DNA of 64,000 nt. Origin: Motacilla alba alba. Lineage: Eukaryota; Chordata; Aves; Passeriformes; Motacillidae. Numbering within the stretch: the first letter of the stretch is position 1; each line of letters opens with the position of its first letter. The stretch spans positions 79,795,801 through 79,859,800 of the forward strand of contig NC_052017.1 in the NCBI RefSeq assembly GCF_015832195.1. Direction: 5' to 3'. This document shows positions 13,770-26,100 of the stretch, one piece after another. The notes below the pieces were generated by a model, which did no database searches, was not told the DNA's origin, and saw only the letters and a program-made list of their open reading frames with translations. The position numbers and the translations under genes were made by a program.

Positions 13770-14905
13770 TTAGGGGGAATTATGCCTGACCAGCCCAGTT
13801 GGCTTCTCTGATAAACTGACTAGATTTCAGGGTGGGAGAATAGCAGCTCATGTAATTGACTTTAGCAAGGCTTTACTCCTACAGTATTCTTTCATCCACA
13901 TTAGGATATTATGGTTTTGATGGGACAAGAGAGACTGATTGAAAGACGTCCTATATCTGAAGACCAGTAGCAGGTGAAATATCGTGGGATGTGTCCTACT
14001 TAATTTCTTTATCAATAACCTGCTAGAAATAAAAGAGAACACTGTATTCAGATATCTAGATGACCCCAGATTAGGGTGATCACTTGATACAGTTGAGGGC
14101 AAGGCCACCATCCTGAGAGACCTAGAGAGACTGTGGAAATGGGTTAGCAAAGGAACCTTAGGAAATTCAGGTGGACAGGTGCCAAGTCCTGCATCTGACA
14201 AGGAGTAAGGCCATGCAGTGACTCAGGCTGGTTCCTGACTGGTTAGGAGCAGCTCTGCAGGAAGGGACATGGGACCTTGGCAGGCACAAGCTGGGCAGGA
14301 GCCAGCAATGTGTCCTGACTTCAGGGACAGCCAGCTGCACCCTGGGCTGTGTCAACAGGGGCACAGCCAGGACAGCAGGGGAAGTAATAATCTGTCTCTG
14401 GCTTGTCCTTGTTGAGTTAACTTAACATGTAAGTTACTGTGCACAGCCCCCCCACCTGATACAGGAGAGATACCAGCAAACCAAAGCAGCTTCTGTGAAG
14501 GGGACCCTGAAGATGAGCAGGGAGCTAGATGTAAGTCCCATGAGGAGAGCCTGAGAGAATGGAGCTTATGGAGAAGGCTTTGGTGATGTCTTTTCTGGTG
14601 CCTAGGAGGATATTACCGAGAAGCGTTTTCATAGTGTTGTGTGGTAGAAGGATGGAAGGAAGGTAAGGGCTGAAACAGGAGAGGTGTAGACCTCATATAG
14701 AAAACCTTTATTACCACATGGAGGCTCAGGCTGGGAAGAGGTTGCTCTCAGAGGTGCTGTGGTTTTTATCCTTGAGATTTTCAAGACATGAAACCTGACA
14801 AGTTTAAACCCTGGGCAATCTAGTCTGAAGCTTACCCTGCTCTGAACAGGATGTGGGAGGAGGTGATCTTTGATTGTCGCTTCCAACCTGAACTTTTTGA
14901 GTTTA
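13770..14905 (+). mobile_element. Old degenerate CR1-family LINE copy
   Basis: The + strand begins with agggggaattatgcctgacc. It continues through attgactttagcaaggcttt, which corresponds to the DFSKAF motif region of CR1-type reverse transcriptase. Around 13990-14080 there are remnants equivalent to the NxFIN and F.DD region (tttctttatcaataacctg; cagatatctagatgacccc). The distal part ends with gtgatctttgattgtcgcttccaacctgaac, like a CR1 3' UTR. Frameshifts and stops are frequent, and the middle part (14200-14500) is hard to align by eye. It is more diverged than the copies at 10.5 and 19.3 kb, suggesting an older subfamily. Borders are approximate. Confidence 0.7.
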
Positions 14906-14979
14906 CGAACTCATCCAAGGATGACCATTCATTCTTACCAGCTGTTTGACTGGACCTTCAGAAAAAAATTACAAGTTCA

Positions 14980-15004
14980 TGTGTGTGTGTGTGTGTGTGT
15001 GTGT
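14980..15004. repeat. (TG)n microsatellite, 12 units
   Basis: A perfect TG dinucleotide run, followed by a short purine/pyrimidine alternating tail (atgcatacaaatacatacat). It lies about 75 bp beyond the old CR1 copy and is likely length-variable. Confidence 0.95.
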
Positions 15005-17294
15005 ATGCATACAAATACATACATGAAGAATTTGAGATGAATTAATGTTTTTTTAGAGTTTAGGAGTGAAAGTAGTGTGGATGATGTGAAATAAACTAGT
15101 TTGTTGTGGGTATTGCAATCTGTTGCTAAAGAGTGGTTACTGACTTACTGTTCCATGAGCAAAGGTGTCTTTGCTGTATGCTGTATTCTTACATGGAGTG
15201 CTCAAAGGCAGGGTAGATTTTCTTGAAAAGAAGAACAAGATGGAAAGCTTGTGAGTAACAAGCAGTGGGCAAACATACCAAGAGCTCGCTTTGAACATCA
15301 GTAGCTGTCGTTTGGTCCCTACGCAATTACTGGTTCTGTCATATTTATTTGTGAAAGCACTCTGTTCCCCACTGGATCATCATTTTTCAACCTTCTTAAA
15401 ATACGATCTGGATTCCCTATTTATATCCATTGGGTTTTTTTTCCTAATTAGCTGGAAGTTAAAGCAGTTTAAATTTCAGGTGACTTTGAATGCATCTTGC
15501 TGCAGTCTGAACCCAACTAGTTTTTAGGAAGGCTGGCAGTGGAAGACAAATAGTCCCTGAGACAGAGTCAGATTTGATACTTTACAGTGCTTCCCCTGGA
15601 AAAAAATGTTGCCCGAAGCTACTGAGGTTTTGATAGAATTTGTTACTGTTTACTAGATTAAAATCTCAATTCAGGTATATAGAATGCCTAATACACCTGC
15701 TAAGAAATCAAGTAAACCTAACACAAGTGCTGGTGTATATGAATGGCACTTTTTTGTTCTGCTTGCCTTAAGGTTGTTGAGCACTTTTTCCCTAGTGTGT
15801 CTGTTTCATTTAGGCTGCGCTGCTTGTGTTTCTCCCAAGGAATCAGTGTTGAATACATCCATTAGTGTAACATCTCAGTCTAAAAATACTGCTAGAACAC
15901 AGCACTGAAAATTAAATTACAGATATTACAACTATAACTTGGACTTAAAGAAACTCTTACTTCATGAAACATTTCAGAATTAAAAGTATGATTTAAATTG
16001 TGCACACTTTCACAGTGACAGATAAAATAAAACCTTCCATTATTAAACTAGACTGAAGATTATTAACCAAAATGAGCTGCAGTCCTCTTACAGGTATGAT
16101 AGTGAATGAGCTGTGCATAATCTTGTTTCAGGACACTATTGGACCTAGGGTATATGTGCTGTTTCTCTTTTTTACATGTGATTGGTGCTCTGTGTCTGTG
16201 CTGCAGAGAGGAGGTGTAGGTAGTAGCTGACTTAGAGGACAGAAAGGAGCATATTTACAGCCTCCATCCACATGTGTATTTCCTGTTAACATGCACATTC
16301 CTTTTATCTTGGGGAAAAGAGCATGAATCCTGGGATTACAACCGCAAGATATGAGGCTGTTAGACATTCAGTTTTCTAAAAGCTAAGAACAGACTCAAGC
16401 TCTCAAAATAAAATAGTACTTTTCTGCACTTTTCTCATGGTGACCACTTAGAAATGCTCCTTGTAGGTAACAAAAGATCCATTTCTTTCCTCTACAAGAT
16501 AGCAATTAGCTTTAGATATTCTTTTGTAAAGAGAAGCAGTGAAAATAAGGAGACCTTAAATAGTTTATCATAACTAACCAGAAACTGTTCACTAAATGGG
16601 GCATCTGGAGGGTGGGGAGCAGTGAAATCCAAATGAGGAGACAGATGCCCTTCTGCCACCTTTATCCATGGCAACAGACTTGTCTCAGTGACCTGAGGCT
16701 CCAGTTCCTTGGCCCTTTGAGAGGCTGGTCAAGACCCTACCAGATACTATTGTGCAAGGAGGCAATATTAAGGCAAGACCATGTAGAAACAACATTGCTT
16801 TACCCCTACTGGGAATTTTGCTTGAGCTATTTTGTCCAGTTTTTTCCTAGTTCAGGCAGTAGCTAAGGGAAACTCTTTTCCGTACCTTTTCATACCTTGC
16901 ATACCTTTTCCATTCCTTTTGGAGGAATAATAAAGGGAGCAAGGAAAAACTCCAGTTGACAGAGAAAGTGTTGAACTAGAAGTTCAGTAGTTAATTTTAT
17001 AGAGAGGTTAAGAGGGCTACACACTATGAATTGTGAAGGTGCGACAGGAGATCTCAAAACTGGTATATTTAGGAGCAGTTATCTGTAAGATTTGTTTACA
17101 GTTGCCATCTGAACCATCTGTTGCCTTTCCTTGCGTCGTAGTCAGTTGGGGTAGATGATATTCTGTAATAGATGAAAGGTTTTTTAAAAGTATGGTTTAT
17201 GTCTCTACATATACATTTATAGAGTACATCTTCTAACGAGGCCTAGATCCCATCGGTGCTATTTGGGGATGCCACTGTAGTAACAATGATATAT

Positions 17295-17400
17295 TACACG
17301 CTGTTAATGCTGTGTTTGCAAAGCATTTCCAATTAAAGTCGTTATGCAAATGAAAGTTGCCTCCTTTCTCCATCTGGTTGTTTGCATACAGGCTGTGGCA
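17295..17400. promoter_or_regulatory. Candidate regulatory segment with an octamer-type motif
   Basis: The segment includes ttatgcaaatgaaag, a perfect POU octamer core ATGCAAAT. It also has ccaattaaag, a catctgg E-box half context, and tttgcatac. It is free of recognisable repeats. The grouping could be chance. Confidence 0.25.
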
Positions 17401-18939
17401 TGCTTTTCAGTGAAATAGTTTTTGGTGTTACATTTCTTTAAAGTTTATCTTAAATGTTGGCAGGGGCAGGGGAGGACATCCCTCATACAGAGTCAGTGTC
17501 CCATGACAGGAATTGCCACCAGTGCTTGGACTTGCTGGATGTACAGCTCTGTGCTCGAGCATTTGAGCTGATGAGGGATTGGCCACTGCACTGTTATGTT
17601 CTACCCTCTCTTGCTGGTGAGGGCACGGAGTCTACGGCACAATGTCAGGAATCACAGCTGCTTTCCAAAGGGTTAAGTAGTATTAGGAGCCTGGAATAGG
17701 TGTTCAGTTCCAGACACAATGTTGCAGTGTTCTCCAGGGTAATGGACAGGAAAACATACAAGAGGGGACTGGAGCTGGTTTCTGAACTGCCCACTGAGCC
17801 ATAGATTTAGTTCCTCCAGGTCATGTTTGGAAGACCAGAGACAGCTTTTTCCCCTGCATTTTAGTGAGAATGTCACCATTCAGGCTTGTCACTCAGACAT
17901 TTGTCACAGGGACTACAAGATGACCAAAAGAGCTGGGAATCAGCTGTCATTTTTCAGAATGAAAGGTAAATTCCACTCTGTGCTGACATTAATAGCAGTT
18001 AAAAAAGCAAAATGTCCATTAGGACTCTGCAGAACTAAGATTAACTGAGATTTAGTGCACCATTTACAGATGTCTTTATTCCACTGCAGTTTTTGTCAGG
18101 ATTTGTCAGTCTCATATGTAGTCATGACCAATCTATTTGAGAGCCCATCCCAAGTATGTATCTAATAGTTTGTATGATAGTTATTTCACAACATAGTGTT
18201 CACTTCAGAGAAATTGCACCTTCTAGTTTAACAAAGTATTAGGAGTTTAACATCTGTGAAGTAATCTGTGGATATGTGGATTAATATCAAAGTTTTCCTT
18301 TAATAGGAAGAACATGACTATGAATCAAATAATGCTGAATCAGAGGTTAGGTAGACCCTTCTGAAAAAAACAGCAAACAAAACATTTCTGCCAGCATTAA
18401 TAACTATTTGCTGTAGCATTTAGTCTTGTAGAAGAAAACCCAATTTTTGTTGTCCAGCCAAAATTACTCTTGTGTGTAATATAGGACAAGTCTCAGCAGC
18501 TGTGATCAGTGCTTCAAACAGAGATACAATAAACCTTTCTGCTGTTTCAGCTAGAGGTGTATTACCTTCCTCTAGGATCACAACATATGGTTTTCCTTAG
18601 AAATGGGACTTTTAATTCAATGCAAGCTTAATCTGATTGTGGGGCCAAATCACAGCAATTTTCAAAATCTGGTGTATGCTCTGGACTCAGTATCAAAATG
18701 CATTTCTTTCCTCATAGAGGGCTTGAGTTTTTTCACCTTCTACTTGTGGGCTGTGGCAGACAACGATGACCTGTTAAAAATCTTGTATTTATAAAAACTC
18801 CACAAAATAGTGCATGAATTCTAATGGAATGTGAAAGGGATCAAGTTGAGCAATCCAGTTTTTGCATATTAAAGGAGTAAACAGATGTGTAAACATTCCA
18901 GGGTGTGATGACTATGCTCCTCTTAATACAAAGTACTGC

Positions 18940-19072
18940 AAGAAGTTGTATATATTTATGTATGTTCATACATATATGCATTTATTAGAATATAGTTAAA
19001 TACATATATTTTAATATACATATAGTTATGTATTTATATACACATACATAATTATATGTAGGATATATGTTT
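18940..19072. repeat. AT-rich low-complexity tract (tata/tacata-rich)
   Basis: Irregular alternation of tata, catata and tatgta units over about 130 bp with almost no GC (for example tatatttatgtatgttcata). There is no single repeat period. It probably derives from a decayed TA/CATA microsatellite. Confidence 0.7.
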
Positions 19073-19267
19073 TTTCCTAGAGAAACTGATGCTGTGAAGT
19101 CAGTATTCAGATTTGGCAAAGAGCTCAAGGAATGGGTACTGCTATCCTTTCATTGATGTTTGCTTTACCATTTCTGGCTGTTTATTCTGAAATACTAATT
19201 GCTTTTAGAGATTAAAGGAATGAAGAGAGGCAAATTTCTTTAAAGTAAACTTTTAGCAACTAAATGT

Positions 19268-19950
19268 AGTGCTGCTGAAAGGGTCCTGGGAGTCCTGGTT
19301 GATGGCAAGTTGAACATGAGTCAGCAGTGCCTTGGCAGCCAGCCTGTCCTGGGGAAAATAAGGCACAGCATTGCAGCTGGGCAAAGGAGGGGATTGTCCC
19401 GCTTTGGTCTCCACTGGTGCAGCCTCATCTCGAATCCTGTGTGCAGATTTGGGTGCCACAATATAAAAATGACATTAAACTACCAGAGAGTGCCCAAAGG
19501 AGGGTTACGAGGATGGTGAAGGGTCTGGAGGGGAAGCCGTATGAGGAGCAGCTGAGGAGCTGAGGTCGCTTGGTCTGTTCAGCCTAGAGGAGACTGAAGG
19601 GAGACCTCATTGCAGTGTGCAGCTTCCTCGTGAGGGGAAGAGGAAGGGCAGGCACTGATATGTTCACTCTCGTGACCAGTGACAGGACTTGAGGAAATGA
19701 CATGAAGCTGAGTCAAGGCGGGCTTAGGATGGATGTCAGGAGAAAGTTCTTCACCCAGGGGGTGTCTGGGCACTGGAACAGGCTCCCCAGGGAAGTGGGC
19801 ACAGCACCAGGCCTGACAGAGTTCAGAAAGCATTTGGACAATGCTCTCAGGCACATAGTGTGACTCTTGGGCTGTTCTGCATAGCATCAGGATTGGCCTC
19901 AATGAACCTTGTAGGTCTTTTCAATGTAGCATATTCTGTGATTCTGTAAA
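19268..19950 (+). mobile_element. CR1 LINE 3' end, + strand
   Basis: It starts within the ORF2 C-terminal region: VLVDGKLNMSQQ is readable, followed by LGKIRHSIA in another frame and a degraded HLESCVQIWVPQYKND block. It proceeds through the 3' part (gagaaagttcttcaccc... gggcactggaacaggctcccc). It closes with catattctgtgattctg, a CR1-type 3' terminus. Stops and at least one frameshift inactivate it. It is younger in appearance than the copies at 2.4 and 13.8 kb, judging by readable similarity. Confidence 0.9.
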
Positions 19951-20929
19951 TCTACAGGACTGCAAATCCTTGATAATCTTATTATCTCTAGGGAGCAAAC
20001 TAAGGAAAACATGTAAGGCACATAGGATGAAGTAGCTGTTTCTGTAGTGAGCTGACAGCCCCAGACCTGTTTGTCAGATAGTGGCATTTCATAATTCACA
20101 TCCAGTTCCTTCGTCATCCATAAATGATGAAGTTGGTCACAAAGTTTTGACATAAAAATTTGTACACTGTTCAGAAAACTTTATTGGGCTCTTTCTTATT
20201 GCTCCAATGTGGGACAGATGCTAGAGAAGTCAAAATTAAGTTGAAGAATACTGTTGTAGTATTTCATCATAATTTACCTGTTCAAAGAACTTTGGTAACT
20301 TCTATTATTGTATAAATGTCCAAAATAAAGCTGCCCAGTATTTCATAAGCGATTTAGTAGTTTAATGGTAAATATCATAAAAAGAATTAATAGTTCACTG
20401 TTTAAAAAGTAATTTTAAGGACGAACCCTACTAAACAGGAATTTTAAATTGGAGTATTTTGTATATTTCTATCTCTACAACCCATGTTTTAGCCTCAGGA
20501 GCTGCTGTTGTGTGAAACCTCTGAGTAACCTTCTGGTTGCATGAAAAAAAGAAAAGATAAATAGTAATCAGTTTGCATTGTTTATTTGAGTTAATATTTA
20601 ATGTGCATTATGAGTTTCTAAAATAAACTGCTTACAATAATTCATTATGGAAAGATAATTGGTTTATAATTTTATTGTGTCCTGTATGTTCATGCTGGCA
20701 CTAATCAAAGAAAATATCATAATAGGAATTTTGCCCTCATTAGAAACAAAATTTTCATGTTGCTGTTTTTTTCTCCTTAAACATCATAAACACAGGTTGT
20801 TTTATTAATACTTCAGTACTTAAATAGTCCTAAAGAAAGACTTAATCATCTTATACATGTTGTTTTCTTTCCTATTTATATGAGAATAGGCAAGTATTAA
20901 TCACTGCTGAATTTTTTTTAGAGGGTCAG

Positions 20930-21080
20930 AGAATCCTTTAGAGAGGAGTAATTATTACAGCACAAAAGTTTTTAAATTACTTTATGTTTTCATTTGCCCC
21001 TCTAATCCCTTTGATCAGGCCACTTAAGAGGTATGAGTAGTTGTAATTACAGTTTCTTAGTAGCTTTATGATTTAAGTCG
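20930..21080. promoter_or_regulatory. Candidate intronic regulatory segment (TCF/LEF-like and NKX-like sites)
   Basis: It contains ccctttgatcaggcc, which on the other strand reads as a TCF/LEF-type ATCAAAG core. Seven bases further on is ccacttaag, resembling an NKX-type site, and then gtaattacag, a homeodomain-type core. No repeat similarity is visible. Single short motifs have little weight on their own. Confidence 0.25.
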
Positions 21081-21853
21081 GTTCGATTGTTAAAATAATT
21101 TTTAGTATGAAGAAGGAGTTTGTGTTGCTTAGCCTGTAGCTTAACTATAAATAGAAATTCAAATTAAGTCTTTTCCTCTTCAGTCATCATATAAAGACAC
21201 AATAAACATACTTACTAAGGTGTAATATTTGAGATGGGAAGTATTTGGTGTTCCTTTCTCATGTGAATAGTCCTTTCTTACTCAACTAGTCGTTATCAGT
21301 TCAAGAGATTTGCTTCTACTAAGGCTCATTAATAATGATTTTGGAATTAGTGCATGTACTTCTCTAAAATTAAGGGTAAGTGAAACACATTTAATGAGTT
21401 TTAAATCTGTACCACCACTGGCCAAGAAACTAGAAGCATACAAATGGTTACATTGTGATATGGTTGCACAGACCATCTACAATAAGAAAATCTTCTGTTA
21501 TGTTGCACAAAAAAACCCAAAACATTGTTTTGTATCTGTCTTACTGAGCAGAAAAAATGGCATTATTCCCACTGTGTTTACATCTAAAAAGGTGAAGAGC
21601 TGAATTTGCTACTTGCATGTTGCTGTAGAAATTATGCACCATCATAGAAAGAAGTAAATGTTTTCTGTCTCATGAAGTAAACATTATTAAATTCTTGAAT
21701 CACTGAAGTGGAAACAACTTAGTACTGTTTTGAAAAATCTGCAGTGTACGAACACTGAGACTGTTTGTAAATCCAGTGTTAATTCCAACTTGCTAGGAAA
21801 ACATTATATAAGCCAAATAGCTATGCTGCTGGTGGTGATTTTTTTATTGTTAT

Positions 21854-21913
21854 GGTTTGGTTTGGTTTGGTTTGGTTTGGTTTGGTTTGGTTTGGTTTGG
21901 TTTGGTTTGGTTT
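21854..21913. repeat. (GGTTT)12 pentanucleotide microsatellite
   Basis: Twelve uninterrupted GGTTT units. The reading frames through it (FGLVW repeated on one strand, TKPNQ on the other) are artefacts of the repeat. It is followed closely by a purine-rich gtgggggaagtgg. The perfect array suggests recent expansion. Confidence 0.97.
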
Positions 21914-22039
21914 GTGGGGGAAGTGGTGTGTTTTTCCTTTGTTTTTAGTTGGCAGTTTAGTGCTTTCCTGAAAAGAGCTAGTTGGATTGTAGGAACTCTC
22001 ACCCTGTAATCTCTTGGGAAGTTCTGATTCCGTGGTCTT

Positions 22040-23170
22040 CTCAATAAGAAGTCAACACCAAATTTAGACCAGAATGCTGAAGGCTTTGTCTAGGTGTGCC
22101 TTGAGAATCTCCAAGAACAGAGATTATGCTGCCTCCCTAGGCAATGTTTTACAGCGCTTAATTCTCCTGATTTTAAACATTCCTTTCTTTGTGCCAAGTC
22201 AGAGCCTCCTTCATTTTAATTTTTGACCATGCTCTTTTATGCTTCAGCCATGGATCTCAGTAAAGAGCTTAGGTCAACCTTTGGTATAACCTCCTCTTAC
22301 ATAAAGGAAGGTTGCTGTTAGGTCCTGCTCCCCACACAGTATTTCCCACCCTGTACTATTGCAGATGTTTATTCCTAGAAGCAGAACTTTGCATTTGTCC
22401 ACTTTGTATGTCATGAGGTTCCTGCTGGTCTTTTCCTCCAGTCTGACCCCAAGTTTGTCTGTGCAGCTCTCAAAGTTGCCCCCAAATAGGATAAGAGGCA
22501 GCAGACACAAGTTGGAACAGAGGAATTTTGGATGAAGTGCAAAGATTTATGTTTCTGATCCATGTGCCTAGAAGTGGCTTTCAGGACAACTTCCTCCATG
22601 ATTTTCCAGGTGCCAAAGAAAGACTTACTATCCTATCACCTTGCCATTTTTTAAATACCAGTGTAATTGCTCTTTTCCCTCTGTTACTGAGGACCTTATC
22701 CAATCTTCATTCCATGCCAAATGGCAGACTTTCAGGATCACCAGCAGGCTCTCGGCACCATCACACGCATCATATTTGTCAAGTCTTTCGCTATTGCGAA
22801 CTGTTCTTGTTGGTGTCTCTCCTCCTTGAACTCTTCAGACATAAAACCCTGGGAGACTTTGTTGGGGAAGACTAACACAGAAGGTATCAGGTCCTTGATC
22901 TTGTCCATGAGTGTGATTACTGGTTTAGCAACAAATTTGTGGTTTCATTGTTCATCTTCTGGTGTTAATGTTGCAATAAGAGCTGGTTTCATTGCCTTTG
23001 ACATTGCTTGCACATCTCAATTCCAGCTCATTTTTAACTTTCTTAACAGCACCCATGCATGTTCAGGCAGTATTTCTGCTTTCCTCTTTCCACATCTGGT
23101 CCTCACTTGCATCCCATGTACCCATCCTTGCTACACTTTAGCTCAGTGGTGAGTTCCTCAAACTTTTTAC
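22040..23170 (-). mobile_element. Ancient CR1-like LINE remnant, minus strand
   Basis: The + strand reads like the antisense of an old CR1-type ORF2 and 3' UTR. The phrases gcagaactttgcatttgtcc and gtatgtcatgaggttcctg match the antisense of the reverse-transcriptase C-terminal region seen in avian CR1. The stretch near 22960-23110 (attgcctttgacattgcttg; cccatgcatgttcaggcagt) matches the pattern of the upstream linker region in the same families. Order and orientation are consistent across about 1.1 kb, but there are many gaps and no long open frame. The assignment rests on recalled repeat patterns, so subfamily and exact borders are uncertain. Confidence 0.6.
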
Positions 23171-26100
23171 TTGGTATGCTAACATAAATAATCTTGGCTT
23201 GTGGTCTGTGCAGCATTAAAACTTGAGGGTTTTTTTTCTGATTGATGCAAACTTTGTCCTGTGTCAAAAGCTGAGAATAAAATGCTAAAAATAAATCAGT
23301 TAATTAGCCTTAATTTTCTTCATTTGAATTAGTTTTACAAATAAATCAGTACTTAGAGCACATGTCTGGAATTTTCTGAGAAGCTTCAGCTAGGTTTCCA
23401 GTGGTGACTGAAACTCATCCATGCTTTATGTAAAGTTCATGCAAGTAACATTAATTTACTGTAAAATTGAAGACTATCAATGTAGTCTTTAATCCCAAGA
23501 AAAATTAGAAAAATATGTCCTATCTGGAAGAAATTGGATAGAGGAGATGTAGCCCTTGTGTGTCTGTGTAACAGTTGATACTGCCTGTCATGAATTCAAA
23601 GCAGCTGAAGTAAAAGCTGGATCTCATAAGGAAAAATAAGCTAAACACTGTTTAGAAGGTAAGACAGCGATGTATGGATAGACAGCAAAGCATATGGTGC
23701 CAGGAGCTTGATGCTGGTAACAGTCCCACTCTCTATCTTCATTATTAATTTGGAAAGAATGCAAACATATGTTAAGTTTTATTTTATATTTTTCTTTGCC
23801 TAAATGGAACCTTATGAATTGAAGAATCTTGTACTTTACCAGTCAGGACAGAGCATAATGTGATTTGGCATGGTTATTTTTTTATTGGGGAAAAAAAGGC
23901 AGAATAGTATTTGACTTGGAAATTGCAAACTAATGTAATTAAGGGGAAATGAGGCCAATTTATTTATTTAAAGACAGGGACACTCATGCAGGAAATAATG
24001 GTACTACAAGACATCCTTGGCATTCCTTCTCCCTGGCAGCATGATGGGAGTGCAGAGAGCTGTATTATAAAGGCTTCCACTTACGGATGAGGGGAGAAGG
24101 AGCTGCCCTTTCCTGCAAAGATGTGTTGCTGTTTGGCAGAGAGGGGAAAAACAGGTCAAATTGGGATTTAAGGAAAACTACTACAGTCCGTGACAGTGTT
24201 GAGCAAGTGTGGACCTTTTGCTTTTAGTCATTTGTGATCAGTAAATTGAGTAATCAGTTCTGCACTTAAACAAATCACAAGTTGAGGGCTGAGCTAAAAC
24301 TTCACAGGGATAAAAAGAAAACTGGCATATGGCTCAATCTGTCACTAGGATGTTCTGGAAAGCTTGGGAGCATGGTTAAAGTATTATGGATTCTTAAGCA
24401 GAACAGAGGCTACAGGCAGCCATTGAATTTGGCCATTTTGCAGTGTGAAAATGCCATCTGAATACATTCAAAAATATAAACAGTTATCAGGAAAACAGAA
24501 AAATCTGTCATGCAGAAGTTCATCAGCACAAGCACAGGAACAGAAAAACTGGAGCTGTTTTACAGCAGCGCAGTTTTCTGTGTGTTTCTTGCACTGGTAC
24601 TGCTTCAAGGCAGCAAGTACTTGCTTGCCAGCACTGTGGTGAATGAAACTGGGGGATAGAAAAGAAACCAGCATTTCTCTTACATCTGCTGTCTGGGAAG
24701 GGAAATTTATTTCAGCAACAGGTATCTTTGTGCCTGACTTTCTTCCTTATTGCTTTCATTCTGTGTGGAACAGTGGTTTGGGTTTTATCCTTCAATAACA
24801 ATAAAAAACATAGTTGAATAATTTCAGAGCTGAAACACTGAGAATTTACCTTCTTCACCTGTGTTTTCATGTATTTAATTTAAAATTTCTGTTCAACCAG
24901 ACTCAAAAAAGTAGAGAATATTTAAGTAATGTCCTCTGCTGCATATGGGATTATGCATGACATTTGCTTGATATTTGCTAGTATATCTTGCTGGTTTTAG
25001 TCTCTACAGCATATTAAAACTTTGCTTCTATAATACATATTTAAAAGTACTTCTTAGCATTTAGCAAGTAATGCTGGCTTAATATTTTATAAATATGAAT
25101 TCACTAAATGTCAAATTAATGATAATAAATAGAAAATTCAGAAAATGAAGATATAATGCCATTGTTTACACCAAATTGTTTTTATTATTTCTAGTGAATC
25201 CTGCAGGAAAATTCCACAGTCATTACAGTGTTCCTGTTACAGTTTCTTCTGAAGATTGTTTTTCAAGAAGCAGTGACTGCATAGTAAGCTGGACAGATGT
25301 TTATATAGTATATGTAGCATAGCATTTATGTGAGTCACTTCATAGAGAGATTGCTCTGGAATAATAACCATTCTTTTAAAAAATTATTTCACAATACATG
25401 CAGTTACATGTTCAGGAGTGTATGTCTAGGAAAACACATTTAGATTACAGATTTAATAATAAATTTCTGATGTGATTTCATTTTCATTACATACAATCCT
25501 GCATTGCTTGAAACCATAAAACTACACTTTGAGGAGCTGTTGCTTGGCATATTAAAACATCTTGCTGTGTTTGTATCTAAGTAGGGATAATATATGAACA
25601 AGTTGGAAAATGTACCTAAAAAAACTAGGATTATAGTAAATAAGTGAAAGAAATTGATCATCTGCAATAACTATAGACAAATAATTATTGGAAAGACAAG
25701 CTTCAAGATTTATTTATTTTAAAACCTTATCCAGATAATCTAGTGATTGCTCTATGCCAATTTTTACAGTTTTTGAAGTCAGCTTTAAAAATTCTTTTTC
25801 TCCAGTCAGATGAAGAAACTTGCTTGATAAAATGTTTGTTTTCAGTCTCTTAGTTTGACTTTCAAAATACCTCAAGCCAGTACTGCTCAGTCACTATGAA
25901 AATGTTAAAGTATCAGTAAGATTTTTACCCTTCAGGATGAGATTATCCAGGCAGTTCAAAGAATAGCAGGGATCCAGTGTTCTCTCAGGTATTGTTACGG
26001 GTGAATTTTTCGCGCTCTTTTCTCTGGAGTTACCAAGAGTCTCCTCTCCATATTTTCTGTGGCTGGACGTCAGATCACACCATCTTGATTCAACAGGAAA

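Larger units (their letters stand above)
14906..19267. other. Intron with TG repeat and candidate regulatory segment
   Basis: Apart from the TG run, the octamer-type segment at 17.3 kb and the AT-rich tract near 19 kb, no element was recognised. Somewhat GC-richer patches at 16.6-16.8 kb and 17.45-17.8 kb have open frames without domain signatures. Confidence 0.45.
19951..22039. other. AT-rich intron
   Basis: Very AT-rich, with many TAAT cores around 20340-21200 and the GGTTT array at 21.85 kb. The 97-codon frame at 21310-21603 has no recognisable domain. No exon was seen. Confidence 0.45.

Noticed and set aside
19253..19902. Several frames of 68-107 codons on both strands
   Set aside because: They lie within the + strand CR1 3' end; the minus-strand ones are antisense artefacts.
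21730..21948. 72-codon frame with repeated FGLVW, and the opposite TKPNQ frame
   Set aside because: Both are products of translating the (GGTTT)12 array; there is no independent coding evidence.
22721..23152. 143-codon frame, the longest in the window
   Set aside because: It lies antisense to an old CR1-like remnant. The protein has no domain pattern and the frame is not flanked by splice or start signals.
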